Of a stretch of DNA of 64,000 bases, positions 1 through 10,880 are shown piece by piece. How positions within the stretch are numbered: the first letter of the stretch is position 1; every line of letters begins with the position of its first letter. Source of the DNA: Paramoeba atlantica (Eukaryota > Discosea); the NCBI GenBank assembly GCA_977017575.1, contig CDRNVI010000045.1, positions 186,001 to 250,000 of the forward strand, read 5' to 3'. A model generated the notes under the pieces. That model had not been told where the DNA came from, searched no databases, and saw only the letters and a program-made list of their open reading frames with translations. Position numbers and translations under genes: made by a program.

Positions 1-666
1 GAGCACAAGGCTGCCCGATTACAACTTGCTGATTACTTCGATGGATCGAGTCCAGATCAGCTGTCCCGTGTGGTATGGTGTGACGAGAAGATTTTCCGAT
101 GTGGTTCACATGGGAAAAAAATCACATATCTTGCAAAAATCACTGACCCCCCCAAGGAAACACCAGTAGAAATGGATAGGTGGTACGGGGGGAAGGGAGT
201 GCATGTATTCATGGCAACCAGTCTGCGTTGGGAAGTACCCGATGCGTGTTTCCACGAGTTTTCCCAGAATGAAACCGTAACAAACGAAGTTTTTCTGAGA
301 ACAATGAAGAAGCGAAATGGGTTTTTTAACTGGATGCATCGGCGGCCGGGGGCTGCTGTTGTCCTTGACAATGCGCCAGGGCACGGGGCAGCCCGGAGAA
401 TAGGTAAGCTGGAAGGAATTAAAATTATTGACTGGCCTTCGAAATCTCCTGATCTCAATTTGATTGAGAATTTGTGGAGTATGGTGGATAAGTACATCCA
501 CACCCATCTTCGTCCGAAAAATCGAACGGAATTGCAAGCTGCTATTCCTAAGGCGAAGGACTACTTGTTGGCAGAGTGTCACGAGGCGTATGTGAACACG
601 TTACAGAGTCTTCCTACACGCCTCGCTACTCTACGTGAGCGTGGAGGTGGTAATACTGGATATTAA
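1..666 (+). CDS. Tc1/mariner-type transposase, C-terminal part (runs in from left edge)
   Basis: The frame is open from base 1, so the N-terminal helix-turn-helix region lies outside the window. What remains is the DDE catalytic domain that cuts and rejoins transposon ends. Visible motifs are VVWCDEK (first D, about base 82), VVLDNAPGHG (second D, about base 367) and SPDLNLIENLW (catalytic E). By my count 32 residues separate the second D from the E, a little shorter than the 34 of classical Tc1. No stop or frameshift is seen up to the natural end. The matching terminal repeat ends at base 905. The family assignment is firm; whether the protein is active cannot be told without its N-terminus. 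Confidence 0.9.
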   Translation, partial: EHKAARLQLADYFDGSSPDQLSRVVWCDEKIFRCGSHGKKITYLAKITDPPKETPVEMDRWYGGKGVHVFMATSLRWEVPDACFHEFSQNETVTNEVFLRTMKKRNGFFNWMHRRPGAAVVLDNAPGHGAARRIGKLEGIKIIDWPSKSPDLNLIENLWSMVDKYIHTHLRPKNRTELQAAIPKAKDYLLAECHEAYVNTLQSLPTRLATLRERGGGNTGY

Positions 667-905
667 GACTTCGTTTCTACCGCGAAAGGCCAAAAATTAC
701 TATTTTGCGCTCTTTTTTCAATTTGCAAAATCTCAAAATTTTCAGTTTTTCGACCCATGGGAAAGGCTTGCTTTCATCAGTTTTTGTATTCTAAATAGCG
801 TAGACACGATATTCAGAACGAGATCTCTCGTTTGCAACAAAAATTATCTCAAACGGCCTCACGAGGCTAAAATGCGAAGCTAGTCAGTTTTCGTGGCCCC
901 CCCTG
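667..905 (+). mobile_element. 3' UTR and right terminal end of the Tc1/mariner element
   Basis: AT-rich non-coding sequence ends in CCCCCCCTG at 905, followed by TA at 906-907. This is the mirror of the CAGGGGGG ends of the complete small mariner derivative at 39419-40175, which is flanked by TA on both sides. I therefore place the transposon boundary at 905 and read TA as the target duplication. The left end is outside the window. Confidence 0.7.
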
Positions 906-907
906 TA

Positions 908-1150
908 TGCCTTTTCTGAACACTGGTCCAGTTTAAAATTCTTACGCATGTTTGTCGACAACACAAGCGTAGAGTCTGCCTTGCGCAAAAGGTGGGCAGA
1001 GTCGTATAACATATCTGAAGTTTTGGGACGAGTGCTCTCATACCTAAATGCGCACCACATTACGATATTTCCTGAGTACGTGACAACCAAAGATAATCAA
1101 GCGGATGCCTGGAGCAGAAACCGCTACGATACTTGGCGGTATGGTGGTAT
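908..1150 (+). mobile_element. DIRS-like RNase H fragment (E1), fossil
   Basis: An open stretch encodes the end of an RNase H-type domain: a DNTS motif, then YVTTKDNQADAWSRN. The same DNTS ... ADxxSR pattern occurs in the DIRS-like remnants at 7240-7839 and 8862-9893. Only this small part survives and no ends are visible, so it is a broken relic of unknown age. It begins directly after the mariner boundary. Confidence 0.6.
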
Positions 1151-1154
1151 TCAT

Positions 1155-1265
1155 GAACTCGCAACTGTGAGCGAAGCCCACTTCTGGAGGCAAAAGCCCC
1201 CTTTTGCGAGCAAGGCCCAACTGTGACCGTAGCCCTGGGACATAATAATATTCTTTGGCGACCCG
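1155..1265 (+). repeat. Dispersed repeat R, copy 1
   Basis: About 110 bp built on the sub-repeat GCGAGCAAGGCCCAACTGTG and ending in TTGGCGACCCG. A near-identical copy lies at 60790-60905, almost at the other end of the window. A small hairpin (AAGTGT/ACACTT) follows at once, at about 1266-1280. Confidence 0.75.
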
Positions 1266-1279
1266 AAGTGTAGAACACT

Positions 1280-1328
1280 TCGTTGAGTACTCAACGACCT
1301 GTTGTACACTTCACTGAGTACTCAACGA
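1280..1328. repeat. Pair of palindromes built on TTGAGTACTCAA
   Basis: Bases 1280-1297 form a perfect 18-bp palindrome, and a near-copy (CACTGAGTACTCAACGA) lies at 1312-1328. There is no gene in 1266-1465. The motif may belong to the end of repeat R, but copy 2 at 60905 has different flanking sequence. Confidence 0.6.
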
Positions 1329-1465
1329 ACCCGGGACGTACCCGGTATTTTATTTACTCCTGGCAGTCTGCATTCTTGGATTTCGAGAATATCAACACCT
1401 GCAGTTTCCGCAAGATCAGCTGTCTCAAGCGCGTGCGCTTTCCATGTTTCCGCGAGGTCTCCTAA

Positions 1466-2811
1466 CTTTCCAGTCACCTAACTTTCGGTCCACGCTTCGT
1501 CCTATCCTCTGAAGGGGTCCAACAGGGAGACCCGCTCGGACCCCTTTTGTTCTCGCTTGTTAGGCGAGAAATGGCTACGGAAATAATGGCAGGGGCACCC
1601 GACCTTCAGCTTAATTTTTGGTATCTTGATGATGGTGTCCTGGCAGGCAAGGCCTCTGACGTGCGCCATGCTATAGACATCATCGAAATCGGAGGTCCGA
1701 AATGGGGACTCAATCTCAATCCCTCAAAGTGCGAAATAATCACTCACCCGTCCTCATCCCAGCAAGTCTCCCACTTTCCTGACATTCCAGGACTGAACAT
1801 CAACACAGAGGGCAATCTGAGCATCCTGGGAAGCCCGATCGGATCGAACGCATACCGTCGCCAGTTCTTCATCGACGGCGCGATCTCGCAGGCACAGGAG
1901 TCCCTCGAAGCGATCGAGAAACTGGAGGACCCCCAGGTCGCCCTGTCTTTCATCAGGCAGTGCACAGGGTTCTGCCAGATGGTGTACTCCCTGCGCACGA
2001 CACCAACGGAAGAACTCATGGATCTATGCCGAAGACTCGACAACGCCGTTCAGCGTGCATTGGAAAACTTCTTTTGCCCACAAAGTGATATGGCACGATG
2101 GCAAGTGCAAACGGATAAACGGTTCGGCGGTCTCGGCCTTCGCTCTGCGGAGATGCACGCCACCTCTGCATATGTGGCTTCAGTGGCATTCGCGTCGAAT
2201 AAGGACCGATGGGATGCGACTGAGGCTGAGGGCTTCTCTTCCGCTGCGGAAGACATCAACCGTCGCGTAGGGGGTTACCTGGTGGACACATCTACGGGAA
2301 AAATCCCCAAAGAATCAATCGTAAAGTCGTGCCCTTTTGCGCCCTCTGTGTATATGGACTTATCGCAAGAGTTGGCCGTTTCCCGACAACGCGACTTAAG
2401 TCACGCAATCTCCGCCAGAGAATTCGATAACTCCTACGCTTCTGCGGATCCCCGCAGGTGGCGCCAGGTGGATCTCCCAATCGGGGGAAGGGGCCTCAAA
2501 CTGGGCTTTCACGATCCCCTCAGCTCTCTGCGGTCACGCGTACACCGCCACGGAGTTCCGGACTCTGATTCGGTGGTGGCTCGGGGAAAACATCTATCCT
2601 GAAGGCCGTAATTGCCCGGTCCCAAACTGTCGCCTACCGCTCGGCCCCGAAGGCGACCACGCTTTAGCCTGCAAGTGTGGCCACGGGATAATCACCAGAC
2701 ATAATACCCTCGCCGAACAGTTCTCCGCGGAATGCACTAAGGCCGGGCTGTCTCCTCAGCGAGAAGTCTCTTTAGGAAACAGGGGCCCCGGTGGCGCCCT
2801 AACAAGGGCTG
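1466..2811 (+). pseudogene. Family A RLE retrotransposon, 5'-truncated fragment A1 (RT palm to zinc finger)
   Basis: Homology to the longer copy A6 starts near 1466 (LTFG) and runs through the RT motif SSEGVQQGDPLGPLLF and the catalytic box WYLDDG, the thumb region GGLGLRSAEMHATSAYVASV, and into the C-terminal zinc finger and HGIITRHNTL. The reading frame holds to about 2455, where it shifts; the zinc finger is in another frame. The fragment stops at GGPGGALTR just before the endonuclease core, where a MITE is inserted. It lacks the N-terminal zinc fingers and fingers domain and cannot be functional. The assignment to family A is firm from shared motifs. Confidence 0.85.
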
Positions 2812-3030
2812 CAGTACACTCATCTAGACCTTCGCCCAAAATTTTATACACAAATTTTTTTGTTCTACCACTGGAGTATGTACATCGCCTGTGACGGATC
2901 TATTGAAATGCAGAACAAATACGTTTCTGTTCTAAATGTGTAGTAATGAAAAAAACAGGCATATCTTTCCAAAATGTTCGAACTAAATAGGGGTATAAAA
3001 TTTTGGGCGAAGGTCTAGATGAGTGTACTG
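2812..3030. mobile_element. 219-bp MITE with 38-bp perfect terminal inverted repeats
   Basis: Bases 2812-2849 (starting CAGTACACTCATC) are the exact reverse complement of 2993-3030. The interior is AT-rich and non-coding. With TA as target duplication, the terminal repeats would start CACTCATC just inside TA, as in Tc1/mariner-type MITEs. It sits at the end of the A1 coding remnant, whose homology does not resume on the far side. Confidence 0.85.
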
Positions 3031-3603
3031 CCCAAGGTACCATTGTGTGGTGGCCTGATAGTGCTGCCTATCACTCAATGGTACGAGTAAGATTGTCCTG
3101 CTTCAAGGGACCACGAATACTGAACTGTTCGTTGATTTTTCATACGCTAATAATGAAGAATAATGCCACACAATGCCCTTTGCCGCTCAAAATGAGTGGA
3201 TTACATGGGGGTCTGAATTCGCCAGAGATGAACGGGGGAGGAGAGCTCGCGTCGCAAGTTGACGAAGATCTTCTCTGTTAATGAGATTTACACGATTTTA
3301 GAATGTACAGCCCATTAGGCGCACCTCGGAGCCCCAGAACACATACAGAGAACATCCAAAAAGAACAATTGCGAGTCGCGCAACTCGATTCACAGGTGTT
3401 CTGGAGCTCTAAAGTTAGGTCAAATGGGAATGAGCAAGCATACCACAAGGTTAAGCCATTCCTTGGTCGACAGCATGCGTAGGCGCATATAGACATCAAT
3501 CAAGGCACAAGAAAGAGTTCCGCTAGTATTCATTTGAAGGTACATACTTCGTTTTTATGCATCAGTAAGTTGTGTTTTTCGCCTAAAAAATCTTACCTCG
3601 AAA
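3031..3603. other. Non-coding AT-rich stretch
   Basis: No reading frame here resembles a protein and no terminal repeats were found. It is probably old degraded repeat DNA. Confidence 0.5.
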
Positions 3604-3811
3604 TTGCAAAAAAACTGTTCACATGTTTTTCTTTACTTGCATACGATCACACTTTTGTTACAAAGCCGATTGAGTCGGAAGCTCTATGGCAACATATACC
3701 TAGTACCCACGCGTACACTACTCTGATATACTACTTCAATGCACACGACACCTGGCCACAGGGAAACACCAACAACAAAAAAGTGTCAAACATGTGAACA
3801 GTTTTTTTGCA
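3604..3811. mobile_element. Foldback/MITE-like element with about 24-bp inverted repeats
   Basis: TTGCAAAAAAACTGTTCACA at 3604 is mirrored by the reverse complement ending at 3811; the arms match over about 24 bp. The interior is AT-rich and has no protein. Terminal repeats this long and exact suggest a short non-autonomous DNA transposon, but no target duplication is clear. Confidence 0.65.
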
Positions 3812-4499
3812 TACTGTATACCCCATCTCTTCGTTACTATGATTGCTGTATTGACCGTTTTTTGTAGTTCTTCCTCTTTGTCAGACCATAGGACCAGGTC
3901 GTCCGAGGGTATCTGTGTCGCTAACTGTTTCACCTAAGTGTTTTTTTCCTCTCGATATTCGCCATTGAAACTTTACTCCTATCGGACCGTATTGCAAAGT
4001 TTTCCTCATTACAGCATCCACAGTAGCATTGAATAATTCTTTTTCTCTGTTTTAATTTTCATTGTTTTTCAGCGGCATAATTTACATACAATTGCTAGTT
4101 TTGGGCTCACCAAAAAAAACGTTTTTCTATTGGCTTCATTTAGTTTCAGGAAGTTTCGAAGGTCTGGCGCGATTATTAATGGATACGGAATCGAAGAGTA
4201 ATGTTCATGCGAAATGGGTTTTCTACTCGCGAGCTCAACCGGTACGAGCTGGGATTTAATTATGGGGGGTAGGGCACAGTGTGGGGGTAGGAAAACCCCC
4301 CGGGTATTTTTACCTTCCGGGTGTCACTTTTTCACTGCATTTCTCTTCAGGGAGGCGGCTTCGTGGGGGGAAATTGTTTGCTAGTTTGGGGTGGGCTGAT
4401 TGCTTTTAGAAGGAGGAAAAACTAAGAAAAAAAAGATATTTTATCTATAAAAGGATTTTCTATAGACGCAAATAAGCAAAAAAAAAATCACCAGACCAA
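3812..4499 (+). repeat. Non-coding stretch with family-A-like 3' UTR motifs
   Basis: It holds TTGCTAGTTTTGGGCT at about 4090, a weaker copy near 4368, G-rich runs and an A-rich end near 4480. The same motif occurs in the 3' UTRs at 41700-41790, 43985-44125, 47590-47640 and 59587-59605. I read this as a decayed 3' end of a family A-type element. Confidence 0.5.
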
Positions 4500-6833
4500 G
4501 TGTACAACACCGTCTCGAAGTGGGGCAAAGGTACGGAGTGTGTGATTGAGTGGGGTTTTCGACAGCGCGAAGCAAACTACACATCAAAGGGCACTGTCGT
4601 TGGTAGAATTGCGCGCAAATCAAATATCAAAATAAAAATTTCTTACGAGCCAGCTCCTGGACATGACGGGCCACGTGGTTTCCTTCATCTTCCACAATCG
4701 AACAGGATTCGCATATGCAGTCTCCACGCTACGAAGTTGATTAAAATCGAGACGGCTACACCAAGTTTAGACGATCATGCGGAGATCATTTCATGTGATG
4801 ATGAAGAAAGTGATCTGAATCCCCTTCCGCACATGTCCCAAATAGACCCCTCATTCGCAGTCCACGTAGTAGCAATTTTTCGCGCAATCATACGCGGATA
4901 TGCGAATGCTGAGCTCGATTCCGAAAAAGCAGCAATATGGCACAAATTTCTAAATGCTCCACGAGACTCACTTGCCACCGTCCGTGAAATATCCCGAAGA
5001 AAGCAACGAGCAGGACATGTGCGTAAGAGCAACGAGCTCTCCGAAGTTTGCAATCTCAGCGCAGAGCAACGGGCAGAACTAGAGATTGATCGACGCTCAA
5101 TCCGGAACGCTTTGCAGACAGCGCGAGCAAGTAATTTAGGGAAAGCTACACGAATTCTCGACAACTTGTACAAGGACCCCTGATGAAAAAGTCAAGAAAC
5201 TACGCGAGTTGCATCCTGAAGGCAATGCCATACAAATCCCTGAAGCAGATTTTCCACGTATTGGAATTGTCGAGAAGTCAGAGATTCGCCAAGCAACTGA
5301 AAAACTATCCAGAGGAGCCTCACCGGGACCAACGGGACTTAGTGAAAGCATGTTGCGACTAATAGTTGATCACGAAGAATCATGCCTTTCACTCTGCCAT
5401 ATGATTCGAGATGTCCTCAATGGCGATATTCCCCTAAGCGTGCGTAAGCGACTCACTCGTTGTAGGATAATTGCGCTGGCAAAGCCCCAGAATGGGATAC
5501 GACCGATTGCGATGGGAGACACTATTCTGAAGATCTGCGGTTCCATCGTACTCCAAAGACACGAATGCGCTTTGAAAAAGTTCTTTTCTCCAATTCAACG
5601 AGGCATCCTGCAAAAAAAGCGCCTGCGAATCCATAGTCCACGAACTTTTGAATGAATATGAGGAGGGACATGCATTGCTTACGGTAGACTTTCGGAACGC
5701 GTACAACACCCCACAGCGCAACGCTATCGCTCAAGCACTCCTAAGAGATCCCATTTTCAAGCCCTTTATGCGCCTATTCTACTTGGAATATGGGATGCCC
5801 TCTGAATTGCTGTTCTTCGCCAACAATGCGCTACATGCTACCATTAAAAGCTCATCTGGAATTCGTCAAGGTTCTGCACTTTCCTCCATGTACTTTTGTG
5901 CTCTTCTACAGGGCCCGCTCAAAGAAGTCTCGACCCTCTACCCCGAAGTTAAAATTAGAGCGTACCAGGATGACGTGACTCTGAGTCCCAAGAATGCACA
6001 ATCACTGGAAGCAGCATTTCTGTACTTGCGAGAGGTTACTGAAGAATTCAACCTGCACATCAACTTCTCGAAGTGCGAGTGGTTCCAGAAGGATGTTCCC
6101 AACGCTGACCAGCCACTTCCCTTAGAAAAGCTGGGCGTAAGCTTTTGCACGGACGCAATCAAGATTTTAGGAGCCTACATTGGAAATGATCAAGTGGTGG
6201 AAAACCTGCTCATCAAGAAGATGGAGAAACATAAATGTCTTTTCCGCCGGCTGCTGCTTATGGGCCCTAGTAATCTCTCACTTGCAATCTTACGCCGTTG
6301 TACGATTCCTCGACATGATTATCATTTAAGAGTACATCGCCCAGGAGCTACATTTCATTTCGCACAATCGTTTGAGGATCAAGTGAACAAGGTCTTGGAA
6401 AAATGGTGTGGCGCAGACGCACAGGCCCTTAAACTCGCGGCACTTCCACAGAAACTTGGTGGCTTAGGCCTGATTTCCTCGTCTCTAAAGCAAAAATATT
6501 TCTTTGAAACCGCTAATAGATCTATTGAAGAGCAACCTAAACCCAATAACGCTCCGGTAGATCTCAACGGCGGCGACAAAGCTCAGAAGAAAGCACAGAG
6601 TCGCGGAGAAGTACGTTTCGGAGAAAGGCGTTGAAAGTGATTTTTTTCGTTGTCTGGCTGCATCAGATTGTGGCCTCTTACACAATGATACGAAAATGCT
6701 GCTGAAGTCACTAGCACAGCGGGCAAACCTCAAGTTTGAAAATGTGAAAGAGGCTTTCCAATTGGAAATAGAGAAATTATCTGCATACACGGTGGTTTCT
6801 CAGCTCCGAGACTACATTCCCGAGACGAATTGG
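4500..6833 (+). pseudogene. Family C non-LTR reverse transcriptase (C1), frame-broken
   Basis: Three overlapping open stretches (4500-5183, 5209-5655, 5648-6634) plus a tail to 6833 make one decayed polyprotein. N-terminal 100 residues look beta-rich and might be an SH3-like fold (GTVVGRIARKSNIKIKISYEP); this is only an impression. RT motifs follow: SRGASPGPTGLSESML, IRPIAMGDTILK, VDFRNAYNTPQR, GIRQGSALSSMYF and catalytic YQDDV. The layout (RPIA.G.T.., G..QG, Y.DD, GGLGL) parallels family A, so C is a divergent relative; no endonuclease is visible. Frame breaks lie near 5183, 5640 and 6630. The tail encoding FRCLAAS...LLHNDTK has a homologue at 62651-62890. Confidence 0.8.
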
Positions 6834-7239
6834 GTAGGTGGAATACATCAATAAAGATGCACTAAGCCGATTCACAGTACTGCAGAAAACGAAATATCTA
6901 CGACAAATTGTTTTTAATCAAATATTGTATGCAATTGTCTTCTAACCCTCCCCTCGGAGAGTCGTCGACGCTTATGAAACATGGCACTGCCCGGTACCGA
7001 ATATAACAAGGTACTAAATAACTAGGGTGAGTACCTTTATGGTTGCTTTCTTTTGTTTTACTTGAGGTCTGTGCTTGTGCTGTGCGTTTTTTATCAAAAT
7101 CGCTCGAATATCCGTTCTGCCTGGTTATTGATTGTATCAATGCTTTTTCTCTTCACACATTCTGCTATATGGATCTGCAGGATTTTCTTTTGATGCAATA
7201 TACAAATGTATTCTGCCTGTACTGCAATCCTTTGATGCT
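6834..7239. other. Non-coding gap between C1 and a DIRS-like scrap
   Basis: AT-rich sequence with no supported gene. The end of C1 must lie in the first hundred bases but no poly(A) or repeat tail marks it. Confidence 0.45.
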
Positions 7240-7839
7240 TCAATGGCGCCTCATGTACGGCTCTGCGGTGCTTGGAGTAGTTATCCCGAAGTACCATTTC
7301 GCCATTATGGTGGCGCAAAGACGGATTAACCTCTTAAATCGATTCCCCGGTATCGCAAACAAGGAAGTTGATTTGCCCATGAAAATTCGGGCAAAGCTGG
7401 GCGAATGGAGCATCGAATTGGTATACAATAGGCCTCGAGAGGCTTTGCCGCACCCGGACTTTGCACCGCACAAAAACAAGCTTTATACCGATGCGTCGGG
7501 GAAGGGCTGGGGAGACATATTGTATTTGGATACCGGTGAAGTATCCATTGTAGTTGGGGGCCCAACTGGCGATGCGAAGTCAACAAGGCTGAGGCGATGA
7601 CGGTTCGTCTCTCATTAGAAAAATTTCAAGCGAAGCTGGAACGAGGGAGCTGCCTCGAACTTTGGATTGACAACACTTCTTGTGAGGCTGCTATTAACCG
7701 CAGAATGTGTAAATCAGCCGGCATCGCTGAGGAGTTAACGAAGGTACTGCAGAGGGCCGAAAAGCGCGGGATCTGCATCCGAGCGCAATACGTTTCAATT
7801 AGGGATAATCCTGCTGACCCTATAAGCAGAGGTGTGTGA
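7240..7839 (+). mobile_element. DIRS-like RT/RNase H remnant (E2), fossil
   Basis: It encodes the RT connection region (LMYGSAVLG) and an RNase H-type domain with LYTDASGKGWGDILYLD, WIDNTSCEAAI and YVSIRDNPADPISRG. TDAS..GWG ... DNTS ... NPAD..SR is the signature shared with remnants E1 and E3 and typical of DIRS/Ngaro-type RNase H. No gag, recombinase or terminal repeats are seen. It is a broken fragment with about one break. Confidence 0.7.
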
Positions 7840-8861
7840 CCAGTCATCCGCACCTTTTGGTTTTCTCAAAATATTTGATACGAGCGAACGGGCGGTATAC
7901 GCGTGAGCGGGTTTGGAGGCTGCGGGGTGTGGAGGGCTATGCCCCTTCACTTCGTACTACATGTATTTATATTCTACAGTACTTTATAGCGCGCAAGGCC
8001 TCTTTCTTCATTCTAGAGATATTTAGGTGCATTAGAACTTCAAACTGATTAATATGAATTATATTTTCATCTTTTTATATTGAATACTTATTCTTTTTAT
8101 ATAGCTTTGACGTTTCATATAATGTTGCAGTGAGCCCTCGCCGTGAATTTCTAATAGTTTACGAGATGAAATTTAGGCGAGGGTCATTTACTTTTATGGG
8201 CTGGCCCTTCGGGGCACTTAAGTATATGAACTTAAGATTTGACCCTTTGGGGCACTTTAGTCTATTATATTGTATCCTTATAAGTTCTTCTGGTGAAAGT
8301 GAAGCATTATTGCGCCAAAAAAATATATTTTTATTTTTTTCAAATATTGGTTTAAAACAAGTATGTTTTCTTTTAGAGTGTGTCAGATTATTAAAAAATA
8401 CAAACTTTTTTCTCGGTTTATCATTATGAACTGCGCACAACAACACAATTAATTAAGTTGTCTGCTAGAAGCCGAACCGTAACGCGCACTGATTGCTGGC
8501 GAGCGAGTCGCTCGCTGGGAAACGACTTGCGACGTGAGACAGTTAATCATCGACGATCTTTGGTGCACACCAACACTGTTGACCGCATGAATGAGATGCT
8601 CAAGAAGTCAGTACGGTCCCGTGGGAATGGGGCACTTGGGTGCTTTGATGAAGAAAGAAAAGATCGACCAAAGTTCAGCGGAGAAGTCGTCAATGGTCTG
8701 AAGATCGTAAATAGCGAGGGAAATCCTTTAAAACAGCTGAGCGAAGATCTCTAATTTGACATCTAGTCGATATACTACTAGTATGACACAGGTGTCACTA
8801 TGACTACTGTATACAGTGTGTAGGACTTATATACACTCTACACCAGTGTAGGACACATCTC
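7840..8861. other. AT-rich gap with small palindromes; no supported gene
   Basis: A 98-codon frame at 8458-8754 (basic, no known motif, no ATG start) cannot be supported as a gene. Bases 8770-8860 hold a cluster of short palindromes, such as ACTGTATACAGT and TGACAC/GTGTCA, just before the next DIRS-like remnant; they might be decayed terminal sequence. Confidence 0.4.
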
Positions 8862-9893
8862 GGGCAAAGTTTCGATTTAGAACAAAGTGTGGCGAATTGT
8901 TTGAGCTCAAGGTGATGCCTATGGGACATCGTTGCGCGCCGGAGGTCATGCATACCATCACGGCAACGATTGCGGGGGATCCGGAATTCTGTCTAGAAAG
9001 AGAGGCCTTTGCGGGAAGGTTTAAGGCGGACGTGTACGTGGATGGATTGCGGTATGCTGGGACGAAGGAACAAGTAGTTCAATATATTGATTTTATTGAG
9101 GATAGAGCTCAGAGAGTAGGGGCAACATTTAAAGATTCGGGCGCGGAGCCGATGAAAAATTATGTAATCAATGGGGTATTCTATTGCCATGAAGGAAAGG
9201 TAAAAATGGGACCCAAGATAGTCAAAAAAATGGCTCGAGATACTTTCCGATATACGACATATGCCAAGTTGGAGTCCGCCGTGGGACGTCTTATACATGC
9301 TTCGGCGGTATTAGGGGAACCAATACCGGACTATTACTTCCCTTTTAAAGGTTGTAAGACGTAGGGTAAATGCTTTGAATAACAACCCAGATTTGGCAAA
9401 CTTACGAGTCCCTCTCCCACCTTATACGGCTATTACTCTTACGCGGTGGAAGAACCGGTTGATATCTAATGTTCCGATCAAACCTCCGCCGCATCCCGAT
9501 ACGGTTCCTCATTCGCATGTTCTCTTCACGGATGCATCTTCTACTGGATGGGGAGGTATACTATACTTGGACTATGGTCAGGTGGTGTGTGTAGGCGATC
9601 GCTGGGAAGATGATTTCCCGTACGAAGTCAATCGAGCAGAGACGAGGGCCGTTCGTCTTGCGTTCGAACGCTTAGTACATCATTTCAAAACGGATACCTG
9701 TGTTGATCTATACGTGGATAATACTTCATGTTTGGCTGCGATACGAAAGAAGGCTACACAATCTGACGGTATTAATATAGAACTTAAACAATTATTGAAC
9801 ATAATTCGGAAACAAGGGATTGCAGTGAAACCACATTACGTATCTACGAAAGAATCCTATAAGCCGTCAATAGAATTTGCCCAGGGGGGATAA
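8862..9893 (+). mobile_element. DIRS-like RT/RNase H remnant (E3), fossil
   Basis: The RT palm is visible as FELKVMPMGHRCAPEVMHTI with VYVDGLRYAG at the YxDD position, followed by the connection domain and RNase H (LFTDASSTGWGGILYLDYG, LYVDNTSCLAAIRKK, YVSTKES). It is a closer match to E2 than to E4's RT, so at least two DIRS-like lineages are present. The N-terminal RT, any gag and any recombinase are absent. It is a partial copy with about one break. Confidence 0.75.
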
Positions 9894-9929
9894 CAAAAAA
9901 AAATCCCCCCCAACCCCAAAGAAACAAAA

Positions 9930-10037
9930 AAAAATCATATACCCCCCCCAATGGACCTTCATGGTTCATGTATTGGGTAATATAAAGGCAATGCCGCGTT
10001 TCATACTTCTCCCCCCTTATTAATCGCAAAAAAAAAG
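9930..10037 (+). repeat. 3' tail of a family-A-type retrotransposon, with poly(A)
   Basis: CCCCCCAATGGACC, then GGCAATGCCGCG, then ACTTCTCCCCCCTTATTAAT and GC plus a run of A. The same string ends the elements at 47650-47745, 53765-53823 and 59680-59775. No coding part of its own element remains. It abuts element N1 directly. Confidence 0.75.
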
Positions 10038-10040
10038 ATG

Positions 10041-10800
10041 AAGATACAGTAACGATAATGATACAGTTTCTGTACCTTGTTGAATTATTTTTTCTCCTTT
10101 TCTTTCCTACAACATCTTCCGAACCATGGGAGGGCACCCCCCTCAAATTTTCTCTCTATTGTCGGCATCCCCCCTCCCTCTCTCGTCCCATCATTCCCCT
10201 GTGTCGTATCCCCCGACCTCTTCCTCCCGCCTCTGCGCGCTCGTTGTTCTTCTGTCTTTCTCTCTTGCGTCCCCCACCCCCGTGCCAGCAGCCCAAATTA
10301 TACTATACTTGCTCACGGGGTGGGGGCAGACCGATTGGGCTGCGGCGTTGTTTCCCCTCGTCTCCGCGTCCGTCCCGCCATGTCTCTCTTTTCGCTTTTC
10401 CCCCTTGGCGCGACGGCGTCTTTGCGCTTCGTCTCCTCCTTGTCTCCCACCCTCGTACAGCAACCTAAAGTATCTGATACTGCTAACGGGGTGGGAGCGG
10501 AGGTCACCTCCACGTCTCCCACCCTCGTACAGCAACACAAAGTATCTTATATTGCTAACGGGGTGGGAGCGGAGGCTCTGGACCGCATGGGCCCCCGCGC
10601 GGACGAGTCGGTCAGTGGGGTAGGGCGTAAGTGGAGGAAGGGAAGGAAGTGTGATGAGGGGCAGGAAGTGGGGGAAGGAAGGAAGTAGGGTGAAAGCTTT
10701 TTGGGTGAAGGATTGTAAGTGTGGAGAGTAGGAAAGTTGGAAAAGTAGATAAAAACATTAGACTCAATACTACTCCCCCCAATTATTTGCAAAAAAAAAG
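10041..10800 (+). mobile_element. N1: short non-autonomous retroelement with shared leader and poly(A) tail
   Basis: It opens with the shared leader (10051-10090) and closes with CTACTCCCCCCAATTATT, GC and poly(A) at about 10799, the same tail as copy A6 at 52729. The roughly 750-bp body has no RT. It carries three hairpin repeats with long GC stems: 10271-10326, 10444-10497 and 10516-10569. A 165-codon frame from the ATG at 10126 is S/P-rich and resembles nothing known, so I do not call it a gene. Size, leader and tail fit a SINE-like passenger mobilised by an RLE element. Confidence 0.7.
10051..10090 (+). promoter_or_regulatory. Shared 5' leader, copy 1 (element N1)
   Basis: AACGATAATGATACAG, then TTTCTGTACCTTGTTG and AATTATT. 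The TACAG-TTT-CTGTA hairpin is intact; the upstream ATCTTT/AAAGAT stem is not. Whether the leader is an internal promoter, a 5' UTR or a trans-spliced leader cannot be decided from sequence. Confidence 0.8.
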
Positions 10801-10816
10801 ACAAGAAAAAAAGAAA

Positions 10817-10860
10817 CTTTAACGATAAAGATACAGTTTCTGTACCTTGTTGACTTATTT
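10817..10860 (+). promoter_or_regulatory. Shared 5' leader, copy 2 (element B1)
   Basis: It lies about 20 bases upstream of the ATG at 10881, after the poly(A) of N1. CTTTAACGATAAAG forms the first stem and TACAG-TTT-CTGTA the second; a pyrimidine tract follows before the ATG. The ATG context is CCATGG. Confidence 0.85.
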
Positions 10861-10880
10861 TCTTTTTCTTCGTTAACTCC

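Noticed and set aside
8458-8754. 98-codon basic frame between DIRS-like scraps
   Set aside because: No ATG start, no recognised motif, no homologue in the window; cannot be supported as a gene.
10077-10688. Overlapping open frames of 165-203 codons in element N1
   Set aside because: S/P-rich, low-complexity, open in several frames at once and dominated by GC hairpins; better explained by base composition.
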